Shown here piece after piece: positions 11,655 to 18,788 of a stretch of DNA of 42,156 nt (positions are counted from its first letter, which is position 1; every line of letters starts with the position of its first letter). The notes beneath the pieces were generated by a model, which was not told where the DNA came from, searched no databases, and worked only from the letters and a program-made list of their open reading frames with translations. The stretch lies in assembly GCA_003696105.1 (NCBI GenBank), contig RFGE01000328.1, positions 1-42,156 of the forward strand. The letters run 5' to 3'. A program made the position numbers and the translations under genes. This DNA is from Deltaproteobacteria bacterium. Lineage in GTDB: Bacteria; Myxococcota_A; Polyangia; Haliangiales; J016.

Positions 11655-12707
11655 ATGCAGCGGATCGTGGTCGATGCGATGGGGGGCGATCACGCGCCCG
11701 AGCAGGTGGTCAAGGGGGCGGCGGCCGCGTCGCTCGCGCTGCCGAACGTCGAGATCATCCTCGTCGGCGACGCGCGCCAGGTCGGCGCGCTGCTGAGCAA
11801 CGAGCGGCACGACGGCGCCCGCGTGCGCGTCCACCACGCCCCCGCCGCGATCCACATGGACGAAAAGCCGTCCGAGGCCATCGCCGCCAAGCCGAATGCA
11901 TCCGTCCTCGTCGCCGCCGACCTCGTCGCGAACGGAGACGGCGACGCCCTCGTGTCGGCGGGCAACACCGGCGCGTGCGTGCTCGCGTGCGCCCGGAAAT
12001 GGCAGCGCATTCACGGCGTGCGGCGCACCGCGCTGGCGGCGGTCTACCCGACCGAACTGCGCCGCGGCGCCAAGGACGACCCGTTCTCGCTGCTGTTGGA
12101 CGTCGGCGCTACCGTCGATGCCGACGCCGACGACCTGGTCGCGTTCGCTCTGATGGGCGCCGCCTACGCCTCGGTGATCTCGTACAATCCGCGGCCGCGT
12201 GTGGCGCTGTTGTCCAACGGCACGGAGGCCGGCAAGGGGCCGGCGTCGGTCGTCGCCGCGCACCAGATTCTGCTCGCGCACACCGGCCTCAACTTCATCG
12301 GCAACATCGAGGGCATCGACATTCCCCGAGGCGTCGCCGACGTCGTCGTGTGTTCCGGCTACGTCGGCAACGTCGTCATCAAGATGCTCGAGGGCGTGTC
12401 CCAGACCGTGATGAACCTCGCCCGCTACGCCTACAAGGAGAAGCTGCTGTGGCGGGCCGCGCTCGCGATGCTGTCGGGTGGCATCCAGCGACTCAAGGAC
12501 ATCACCGACTGGGAGCAGTACGGCGGCGCGCCGCTTTTGGGCTTCGACCACCTGTGCATCAAGGCGCACGGGCGGTCGAAACAGCGCGCGATCACCAACG
12601 CGATCAAGGTGGCTTCCAAGGCGCTGTCAGCGGACCTGTGCACGCAGATCGCCGACGGCATGCGCGACCTCGATCGCAGTCGCCACGCGGCCCAGTCGCA
12701 CGCGTGA
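11655..12707 (+). CDS. plsX: Phosphate acyltransferase PlsX
   Basis: The product is 350 aa, normal for PlsX. It starts with [13 protein letters not shown], the family signature. Other family segments are [73 protein letters not shown] and [10 protein letters not shown]. PlsX converts acyl-ACP to acyl-phosphate at the membrane surface, the first step of the PlsX/PlsY route to lysophosphatidic acid. fabH and other fatty-acid genes do not follow. Instead it overlaps an App1-like phosphatase gene by one base (TGATG). Transcription probably starts from TATAGT just upstream. Confidence 0.96.
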   Translation: MQRIVVDAMGGDHAPEQVVKGAAAASLALPNVEIILVGDARQVGALLSNERHDGARVRVHHAPAAIHMDEKPSEAIAAKPNASVLVAADLVANGDGDALVSAGNTGACVLACARKWQRIHGVRRTALAAVYPTELRRGAKDDPFSLLLDVGATVDADADDLVAFALMGAAYASVISYNPRPRVALLSNGTEAGKGPASVVAAHQILLAHTGLNFIGNIEGIDIPRGVADVVVCSGYVGNVVIKMLEGVSQTVMNLARYAYKEKLLWRAALAMLSGGIQRLKDITDWEQYGGAPLLGFDHLCIKAHGRSKQRAITNAIKVASKALSADLCTQIADGMRDLDRSRHAAQSHA

Positions 12708-13732
12708 TGAGTGCGCCGCCCCGCCACGTCTTTCGCTGGGACCTCGACAAGACCTACCTGTATTCCGAGTTCGAGCGGATTCGAGATCTGGTCAAGAGCG
12801 CGCTCGAGCGGCCGCAGGACAAACGCGCCTATCCGGGCGCGGCCGCGCTGTTGCGCGCCCTGCGCCACGTTCCCGGCAACCGCATCTGCATCGTGAGCGG
12901 CTCGCCCGAGCAGATGCGGAAGGTCCTGCAGGCGAAGCTGCGCCTCGACGGCGTCGAATACGACGAGTTCGTGCTCAAGGACAATCTGCGCAACCTGCTG
13001 CGCGGCCGCCTGCGGGCGCTGCGCGCCCAGATCCCCTACAAACTGCCCGCGCTGCTGCGCAGCCGGGTCGCGACGTCCGGCACGCCGCTCGAGACGCTGT
13101 TCGGCGACGACTCGGAGAGCGACGCGATCGTCTACAGCCTGTACGCGGACCTGCTCGCCGGGCGCGTGCACGACGACGAGCTGCCGCGCATCCTCGCGGC
13201 GGCGGGCGCGTACGACGACGAAATCGCGGAGACCGTGGCGCTCGCCCGGCGCCTGCGCCACCACCCCTCCGTCCAGCGGATTCTCATCCACCTCGACCAG
13301 AAGTCGCCCACCGCGCGGTTTTCTCGCTACGGGCGGCGGCTCGTTCCGATCTACAACTACTTTCAGGCCGCGCTCGTACTGTACGCCGACGGCGTGTTGA
13401 CCGCGCGGCAGGTGCTGTTCGTCGGCACCGACATGGTCGAGCACGGCGGGTTCGAACTCGGCGCGCTGGCCAACTCGCTGCAGGATTTGGTCATCCGCGG
13501 CCGCCTCCACCGCGACGTCGCCAACCGGCTCGCCGCCGAGTGCGCCGAGGCGGCGGCGGCCGGCGCGCTGGCCGGACACGACGGGCTGCCGCCGTTCGAC
13601 GTCATCGCCGAGGCGTTCCGTGCGCGGGTGCGCGTGCTCGGCGACGCGCCCCCGCTGGACTGGCCGGATGCCACCGGCCGCGTCGACTACGTCGCGGCCA
13701 TCGCGGCCGAGCACCCGCATCGCCACCGGTGA
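12707..13732 (+). CDS. HAD-fold phosphatase, App1/DUF2183-like
   Basis: The product is 341 aa. It has DLDKTYL near residue 12 (DxDxT nucleophile motif), [11 protein letters not shown] (motif II Ser region), a basic IPYKLPALL segment that may supply the motif III Lys, and [16 protein letters not shown] (acidic motif IV). The order and the [10 protein letters not shown] pattern recall the DUF2183 domain of yeast App1, a Mg2+-dependent phosphatidate phosphatase. The remaining ~150 residues are helical and unassigned. The ATG overlaps the plsX stop by one base, which supports a role in phospholipid metabolism, but the substrate is not proven. No signal peptide is seen. Confidence 0.7.
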   Translation: MSAPPRHVFRWDLDKTYLYSEFERIRDLVKSALERPQDKRAYPGAAALLRALRHVPGNRICIVSGSPEQMRKVLQAKLRLDGVEYDEFVLKDNLRNLLRGRLRALRAQIPYKLPALLRSRVATSGTPLETLFGDDSESDAIVYSLYADLLAGRVHDDELPRILAAAGAYDDEIAETVALARRLRHHPSVQRILIHLDQKSPTARFSRYGRRLVPIYNYFQAALVLYADGVLTARQVLFVGTDMVEHGGFELGALANSLQDLVIRGRLHRDVANRLAAECAEAAAAGALAGHDGLPPFDVIAEAFRARVRVLGDAPPLDWPDATGRVDYVAAIAAEHPHRHR

Positions 13733-13747
13733 CGCTGCCGCCGGGGA

Positions 13748-14584
13748 TTGCCCGACGCACCGCCTGCGCGGTGTCGAACGCGGCCGACCGCACGAAAGCA
13801 GCTTGACCGCCCCGGCGGCGCGTGCGCGGTGCGGAACGTCGCGGGGGACGTCGCATTCGAACTCAGATGGGACGACACCGGCGCCGACCTCGACTTCTTC
13901 GTGTTCGACGCGACCGGGGCCCCCGTGACCGACGGGTTCACGCTGAGCAATCCCGAGCGCACGGCCCTCCAGGCGGCCGAAGGCGACGACTACATCCAGG
14001 TCGACAACTTCGACGACGCCGGCGGATCGGGTACGGCCACCGCGGCGGCGGCGTACACGCTTCGCACGTTCACGCCGGAGTGCATCTGGTCGGCGGCCTG
14101 CACGACGCCCGGCTCGCCGGTGTGCTCGCCCGAGTTCACCTGCACGGCCGGCTACGACGAGTGCACGGACGACGACGCGGCTGAAAACGACGACGACGGC
14201 GCCGGACTCGCCCCCGCCGTCGATCCGCCGGTCGACGGCGCCCCGCTGGAACTCGAGCGCGCGATCTGCAGCAGCCCGGCGGCGTCCGACGCCGACGGGA
14301 CGTCGCTCGAGCAGGATTGGTTCCGAGTGACGCGGGGCGACAGCGAACAACTGTCGGCCACGTTGACCTGGTCCGACATGACGGCCGACCTCGACATGGG
14401 CCTGTTCGATGCCACCGGGTCCGCGGTCGCGGTCGCCGCCACCGAGGACCAGAACCCCGAGACGTTCTCGGCCGCGCCCGGGGCCGGCACGTACTACCTC
14501 CTGGTCATGCGGTACGCGCCGACCGGAGCGGCCGCGGCGACCCCCTACACCCTGTCGCTGCAGCGGGCGGCCGCGGCGCCGTAG
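13748..14584 (+). CDS. Truncated secreted-type protein with two PPC-like beta domains
   Basis: This frame gives up to 278 aa from a TTG at 13748; a GTG at 13829 is another possible start. Neither has an SD or a signal peptide. Two repeats of a beta-sandwich pattern are seen: ELRWDDTGADLDFFVFDATG and LTWSDMTADLDMGLFDATG, each followed by GDDYIQV or GTYYLLV and a YTLR/YTLS strand. This is typical of bacterial pre-peptidase C-terminal domains on exported proteins. A Cys-containing stretch with acidic residues lies between them. The frame is the same as that of the preceding phosphatase gene, separated only by its TGA. The likely reading is a 5'-deleted remnant of a secreted protein gene. Confidence 0.5.
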   Translation: MPDAPPARCRTRPTARKQLDRPGGACAVRNVAGDVAFELRWDDTGADLDFFVFDATGAPVTDGFTLSNPERTALQAAEGDDYIQVDNFDDAGGSGTATAAAAYTLRTFTPECIWSAACTTPGSPVCSPEFTCTAGYDECTDDDAAENDDDGAGLAPAVDPPVDGAPLELERAICSSPAASDADGTSLEQDWFRVTRGDSEQLSATLTWSDMTADLDMGLFDATGSAVAVAATEDQNPETFSAAPGAGTYYLLVMRYAPTGAAAATPYTLSLQRAAAAP

Positions 14585-14737
14585 TCGGCCTCGCCATGCG
14601 GCGCGCGGCCGACCCCGCGCCGGCATCCCCGCGACACGACACGCCCCCCGCGGGCTCGCATCCACATTTTTTCCACAGCCGGCGACACGCGCGGGCAAGA
14701 CTGCTAAGCTCGGTCTGATCGAAGGCGCAAATGCAGA

Positions 14738-14743
14738 TATAAT
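14738..14743 (+). promoter_or_regulatory. -10 box upstream of imuB
   Basis: A perfect TATAAT stands in a 60-bp AT-rich island in the 246-bp gap before imuB. Transcription would start near 14750, upstream of the LexA-like box, leaving a leader of about 80 nt. The -35 is weak. Confidence 0.5.
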
Positions 14744-14800
14744 CTAGTAATTTCAAAAGGGTACACAGTGGTCGCGGACGCTATCAGACTCCCCGGGTAC

Positions 14801-14817
14801 ACTGAACAAAAGGTCAG
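14801..14817 (+). promoter_or_regulatory. LexA-like SOS box of imuB
   Basis: ACTGAACAAAAGGTCAG matches 14 of 17 positions of the reverse complement of the Myxococcus LexA motif as I recall it (CTRHAMRYBYGTTCAGS). It lies 14-30 nt before the imuB ATG, where bound LexA would block transcription or elongation. A GGGTACAC octamer occurs twice nearby (14759-14766 and 14795-14802). Confidence 0.65.
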
Positions 14818-14830
14818 TGAAGGGGACCAT

Positions 14831-16021
14831 ATGCGTATCGCCTGTGTATATCTGCCGAGTTACCCGCTCCAGGTGCTGATGCGGCGCGCGCCGCACCTGA
14901 CGCGTGCTCCGGCTGCGGTGTCCGACACGTCGGCGGTCGGAGCGCGGCTGGCGCTGTCGTGCGTGTCGCGCGCGGCGTGGGAGGCGGGAGTTCGCCCGGG
15001 CATGACGCCGCAGCACGCGCGGCGGATCGCCGGTGACCTCGTCATCGAGCCCGCCGATCCGGCCGCCGAGCGCGGCGTGGTCGAGGCACTCGCCGACGCG
15101 CTGCTCACGGTCGCGCCCGCGGTGGACGTCGGCGCGGACGGCACGCGCGCGACACACAAGGCGCTGTTCGTCGCCGTCCCGAGCGGCGCGCGCGGTTCGA
15201 CCTTCGGCGACCGCCTGCTCCAGGTGGTCAACCGCCAGGGGCTGCGCGCGCGGATCGGCATCGCGGACGACCGGTTCACGGCGTGGGCGGCGGCGGCCGT
15301 GGTGCGCCGCACCTCCGACCCGGCGAACGCGGATCTCGACGCGCAATCGCCGGTGTTCGCGCAAACCGTGACCAGCGTGCCGCGCGGGGGCGCGGCGGCC
15401 TTCCTGGCCCCTCTGCCGATGGCGCTGCTGCCGCTGGACGACGACGTCCGCCGGATGCTCGTGGCGCTGCGCGTGCGCACCATCGGCGACTTCGCGGCGC
15501 TGCCGCCGCCGACGGTCGCGCGCCGCACGACCGCAGCGGGCGTCGACGTTCACGCGCTCGCGCGCGGAGCGGGTCCGGCCGTGCTGCGCCGGTACGAGCC
15601 GTCGACCCGCGTGACCGAGCGCCTGGACCTGGGCGGTCCGCATGCGGCGACGGGCGCCGAGCTCGCGCCGGTGTTGTATCCGCTGGCCGACCGCGTGTGC
15701 GAGCGACTGCGCGGGCGCCGGCGCGCCGCATCCGGCTTGCGCGTGATCCTGCGCGGCGCGGCCAGCCGCACGGTGATCACCGTCGCCCTGCCCACCCCGA
15801 CCGCGAGCGCCCGCGCCTTGACCGATGCGCTCCGCCCGCGGGTAGACGCCGCGCGCGTGCAGCACGCGGTCGACCGGGTGGTCGTCGAGGTCGTCGCCGA
15901 TGCCGAACCGTCGGCCGCGGAACTCGACCTGTTCGCGCCGCGGCCTCATCGCCGCACGCGCCGGGGCAAGCGCGACCGGCGCCGTACGCGCCAACAAGCG
16001 CTGCCGCTCGCCGGCAGCTGA
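14831..16021 (+). CDS. imuB: ImuB, Y-family polymerase-like mutagenesis protein
   Basis: The product is 396 aa. GAAGGGG (14819-14825) with 5-nt spacing sets the ATG at 14831. The start RIACVYLPSYPLQ replaces the DxDxFFA motif of active Y-family polymerases, as in ImuB, which is catalytically dead and acts as a clamp adaptor for DnaE2 in SOS mutagenesis. Palm/fingers-like segments (residues 1-180), an HhH-like thumb (RVRTIGDFAALPPPTVARR) and a little-finger domain follow. The C terminus has ELDLF and a basic tail ending QQALPL, both similar to beta-clamp binding motifs. imuA and dnaE2 are not adjacent. The LexA-like box indicates damage induction. Confidence 0.85.
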   Translation: MRIACVYLPSYPLQVLMRRAPHLTRAPAAVSDTSAVGARLALSCVSRAAWEAGVRPGMTPQHARRIAGDLVIEPADPAAERGVVEALADALLTVAPAVDVGADGTRATHKALFVAVPSGARGSTFGDRLLQVVNRQGLRARIGIADDRFTAWAAAAVVRRTSDPANADLDAQSPVFAQTVTSVPRGGAAAFLAPLPMALLPLDDDVRRMLVALRVRTIGDFAALPPPTVARRTTAAGVDVHALARGAGPAVLRRYEPSTRVTERLDLGGPHAATGAELAPVLYPLADRVCERLRGRRRAASGLRVILRGAASRTVITVALPTPTASARALTDALRPRVDAARVQHAVDRVVVEVVADAEPSAAELDLFAPRPHRRTRRGKRDRRRTRQQALPLAGS

Positions 16022-16061
16022 CCGGCGGACCGCGCACCGGCGCGGGCGCCCGGCGCTAGGA

Positions 16062-16231
16062 GGCTGTTGCGTATAGGCGCGCCAGCGAGGTGGCGAGATG
16101 CGAGGCGAGGTTCGGCGCACGCCCGTAGCGCACGAGGGCGCGTATCAACATACGGTACCGAAGGGCGCGAGGACGTACGCCGAAGATCGCCCGCCGATCG
16201 CGACCGCAGCCAGCGGCTATGCGCAACAGCC
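16062..16231. mobile_element. Small non-coding element with terminal inverted repeats (element A)
   Basis: The 170-bp segment begins GGCTGTTGCGTATAGGCGC (16062-16080) and ends with its inverted copy (16213-16231), identical at 17 of 19 positions. CTA occurs just outside both ends (16056-16058, 16234-16236), possibly a 3-bp target duplication, although 3 and 2 extra bases separate it from the repeats. No transposase fits inside. The form is that of a MITE or an internally deleted insertion sequence; the family is not recognised. Confidence 0.6.
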
Positions 16232-16233
16232 GA

Positions 16234-16399
16234 CTAAATGAGGAATCACGTGTCACGCACGGAGGATCGCGAGCCACATCGCGTCGACGGAAAGGCGGAG
16301 CGACGAAGGAAGGGTGGACCCCCTTTCGAGGAGCTCCAACGCCGCCGGCGGCGTGAGGGGGCCGCGAGGACCGTACGGGATGCGTGATTCCTCATTTAG
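16234..16399. mobile_element. Small non-coding element with terminal inverted repeats (element B)
   Basis: CTAAATGAGGAATCACG (16234-16250) recurs as a perfect inverted copy at 16383-16399. The match extends imperfectly inward to about 29 bp. The 166-bp unit lies 2 bp from element A and is about as long. Its right end contains the TAA stop of the thioredoxin-fold gene. No transposase is present. Together, A and B fill the 374-bp space between two converging genes; nothing else was seen there. Confidence 0.6.
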
Positions 16400-17694
16400 G
16401 GACCGCGCTCGTCGTCCAGGTCGACGATCGTCCGGTACAGCGCATCGCGCGACACGCCGCGGTCCAACAGGGCTCTGGCCTCGGCTCGCTTCTGGTCGAT
16501 GAGCGTGCGGAACACGCCGATGGGCTGGGCCCCGTCGACCCGCTGGCCGTTGACGAACGACGTGGGAGTGCCGGTGATGCCGAGCGCCTGCGCCGCCGCC
16601 ACGTCGGCGGCCACGGCTGCGGCGAACTCGTGGCGGTCGAGTGCCGCACGGAACCGGCGGACATCGAGGCCGATCTGCTTCGCGTAGGCGACGAGCGCGT
16701 CGCGGTCCAGGTCGCCGCCCGAAAACAGTCGGTCGTGATACGCCCAGAACTTGCCCTGCGCCGCCGCCGCCATCGACGCCTCGTGCGCGAGTTGGGCCTG
16801 CGCATGCATCCGCAGCGGCATGTGGCGAAACACGATGCGCAGGTCGTCGCCGTACTCGCGCGCGAGCTGATCGATCACTTGGGCGTGGCGGGCGCAAAAC
16901 GGACACTGAAAGTCCTCGAACACCACGAGGGTCACGAGCGCGTTCGGATTGCCGCGAACGAGGCCGTTCGATCCGATGCCGACCGGCCACGCGCTGCGCC
17001 CGCGCTCGCGGCCGCTCGCCGTGAGCGCCTCGTAAATCCGATCGCGCGGAGCGCCGTCCTGGATCGCCCAGCGGGCGCGCTTGATCTCGTCGTCGACGAG
17101 GCGGATGAACGTGCCGAGATCGGCCGCCCCCGCCACCGGCCGGCCGTTGACGAAGAACATGGGCGTACTGCCGAGACCGAGCCGCTCGGCCAGCGCGTTC
17201 TCCTCGAGCAAGGTTGCGAGCGCCGCGGGGCGCCGCTCGCGCATCTGGGCGCGCCATCGCGCCATGTCCAGCCCGATGTCGCGAGCAAACCGGTCGAGTT
17301 GTTCGACGGTGAAATCCGTGTCCTCGGCGGCAAACAGCCGATCGTGCATCGCCCAAAACTCGCCCTGCTCGCCCGCGGCGAGCGCGGCGAGCGACGCGAG
17401 CAACGACGCCTCGCCGAAGATGACGTAGTTTTTGTACACGAACCGGATCTGGCCCGGGTACAGCGCCAGCAGCTGCCGGATGATCGGGTGCGCGTGGCGG
17501 CACGCGCCACAGCGGAAGTCGGAGAACTCGACGATCGTGACGGGCGCGTCGGCGGGCCCGCGCGAGGCGGAGCGGCCGATCGGCACCCGGTAGACGTCAT
17601 CGGGACGGAAGACGCGCTGCTGCGCGCCGGCGGAGCGCAAGCCGGCGACGAACGCAGCAGCGGCGGCGAATGCAAGCACGGCGCGGCGCACCAT
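16396..17694 (-). CDS. Exported tandem DsbA-like thioredoxin-fold protein
   Basis: The product is 432 aa. A signal peptide (about 1-24, cleavage near SAGAQ) is followed by two DsbA-like domains in one chain. The first has redox motif CGAC (C62, C65) and cis-Pro loop STPMFFVNG. The second has CPFC (C264, C267) and cis-Pro loop GTPTSFVNG. Each resembles the thioredoxin_4/DsbA family and could oxidise or isomerise disulfides in the periplasm, where the Cys-rich lipoproteins of this window would be clients. Single-domain members are about 200-250 aa, so this is a duplication-fusion. Its stop codon TAA lies in the end of element B. Transcription probably starts at an extended -10 directly before the ATG. 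Confidence 0.88.
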   Translation of the reverse strand: MVRRAVLAFAAAAAFVAGLRSAGAQQRVFRPDDVYRVPIGRSASRGPADAPVTIVEFSDFRCGACRHAHPIIRQLLALYPGQIRFVYKNYVIFGEASLLASLAALAAGEQGEFWAMHDRLFAAEDTDFTVEQLDRFARDIGLDMARWRAQMRERRPAALATLLEENALAERLGLGSTPMFFVNGRPVAGAADLGTFIRLVDDEIKRARWAIQDGAPRDRIYEALTASGRERGRSAWPVGIGSNGLVRGNPNALVTLVVFEDFQCPFCARHAQVIDQLAREYGDDLRIVFRHMPLRMHAQAQLAHEASMAAAAQGKFWAYHDRLFSGGDLDRDALVAYAKQIGLDVRRFRAALDRHEFAAAVAADVAAAQALGITGTPTSFVNGQRVDGAQPIGVFRTLIDQKRAEARALLDRGVSRDALYRTIVDLDDERGP

Positions 17695-17700
17695 GGCGAC

Positions 17701-17709
17701 ACGCTAGCA
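17701..17709 (-). promoter_or_regulatory. Extended -10 promoter of the DsbA-like gene
   Basis: On the minus strand TG-C-TAGCGT (17709-17701) matches the extended -10 form TGnTANNNT. Six bases (GTCGCC) separate it from the ATG at 17694, so the mRNA is likely leaderless. Confidence 0.55.
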
Positions 17710-17856
17710 CGCTCGCGCGGCGTTTGCCGCGGCCGAACGTCGCGGCCCCGACCCGTGGCGGCCCCGGTCGGGGCCGATCGCCGCCGCGCCTCGCCCGGCC
17801 ACCGCCCGCCCGATCCGCCCCCGGCCGCCAGTCGATCGCGGTAGGATGCGCGCGCT

Positions 17857-18288
17857 ATGGCGAACCGGTCGGCCGAGGACTATCGCACCCAGATCGACGC
17901 GTTCGTCGCGCGGTTCGGCGACGAACGCGACCTCCAGCTCGACCCACTCGACGCCGACGGCGTCACTCGCGTCCAGCGCGGCTCCGCGGTCGTATGGATC
18001 CACTGCCTGGCCGAGCAGGGCGTCCTGCTGCTGTTGTCGCGCGTGATGAAGGTGCCGTCCTCCCGCCGCGAAGACCTGTACCGGCGACTGCTCGAGCTGT
18101 CGTTCGTCGCGACGGGAGACGCCGCGTTCGCGATCGACGCCAACACCGACGCGGTCTACGTGCGCGCGCTGCGCCCGCTCGACGGGCTCGATTACGAGGA
18201 ATTCGAGACCCTGGTGCACACGGTCGCCAGCGTCGCCGACGAGTGGGACGACAAGCTGGCCGCCGAGTTCGGCGAGCCGCCCGCCTGA
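17857..18288 (+). CDS. YbjN-like / secretion-chaperone-fold protein
   Basis: The product is 143 aa and cytoplasmic. The segment pattern, a helix, then VTRVQRGSAVVWIHCL, VLLLLSRVMKVP, LYRRLLELSFVATGDAAFAID and VYVRALRPLDGLDYEEFETLVHTVASVADEWDDKL, fits the alpha-beta fold shared by YbjN proteins and CesT-type type III secretion chaperones. No secretion system genes are near. TAGGAT at 17842-17847 lies 9 nt before the ATG, and no SD is visible. It is the first gene of a tight rightward cluster with tsaE, an M1 peptidase and a membrane protein. The function is unknown. Confidence 0.65.
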   Translation: MANRSAEDYRTQIDAFVARFGDERDLQLDPLDADGVTRVQRGSAVVWIHCLAEQGVLLLLSRVMKVPSSRREDLYRRLLELSFVATGDAAFAIDANTDAVYVRALRPLDGLDYEEFETLVHTVASVADEWDDKLAAEFGEPPA

Positions 18289-18296
18289 CCTCCGCG

Positions 18297-18788
18297 ATGA
18301 AACCGATGACGACCCGCAGCCCGGCCGAGACCGCCGACGTCGCGGAGCATCTCGGGCGCGTGGCGGCCCCCGGTACGGTCGTCGGCCTCGTCGGCGACCT
18401 CGGAGCGGGCAAGACCCTGTTCGTTCAGGGTCTCGCGCGTGGGCTCGGCGTGCCGGCGGACGTACGGGTAGTGAGCCCCACGTTCACGCTCATAAACGAA
18501 TACGGCGGCGGACGCCTGCCGCTGTATCACGCGGACCTGTACCGGCTCGAACGCCGCGACGAAGTCGACGACATCGGCCTCGACGAGGTCGTGCGCGGCG
18601 ACGGCGTGGTGGCCATCGAGTGGGCCGACCGGTTCGACGTGCTCGGCGCCGATGCGCTGATCGTGCGCCTTCGTACCACCGGCGCCACCGAGCGAGTGAT
18701 CGAAGTGGACGCGACCGGACCGGCGGCCCGCGCGGTGGCCGATGCGTGGGCCGACGCGCTCGCGGCGGCATGGATCGAGCGCGCATGA
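18297..18788 (+). CDS. tsaE: tRNA t6A modification ATPase TsaE
   Basis: The product is 163 aa, as usual for TsaE (YjeE). Walker A is GDLGAGKTLF. The switch segment VVSPTFTLINEY and HADLYRLERRDEVDDIGLDE are family hallmarks, and VVAIEWADRF is the Walker B-like strand. TsaE supports TsaB/TsaD in threonylcarbamoylation of A37 in ANN-reading tRNAs. It lies 8 nt after the YbjN-like gene, and its TGA overlaps the ATG of the peptidase gene. tsaB, the usual partner, is not adjacent. A second in-frame ATG 9 nt later is an alternative start. Confidence 0.95.
   Translation: MKPMTTRSPAETADVAEHLGRVAAPGTVVGLVGDLGAGKTLFVQGLARGLGVPADVRVVSPTFTLINEYGGGRLPLYHADLYRLERRDEVDDIGLDEVVRGDGVVAIEWADRFDVLGADALIVRLRTTGATERVIEVDATGPAARAVADAWADALAAAWIERA

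Noticed and set aside
16056-16277. Small minus-strand ORF inside element A, and a plus-strand ORF at 16314-16502 in element B
   Set aside because: No transposase or other family motif is recognisable; both look like chance frames in elements defined by their ends.
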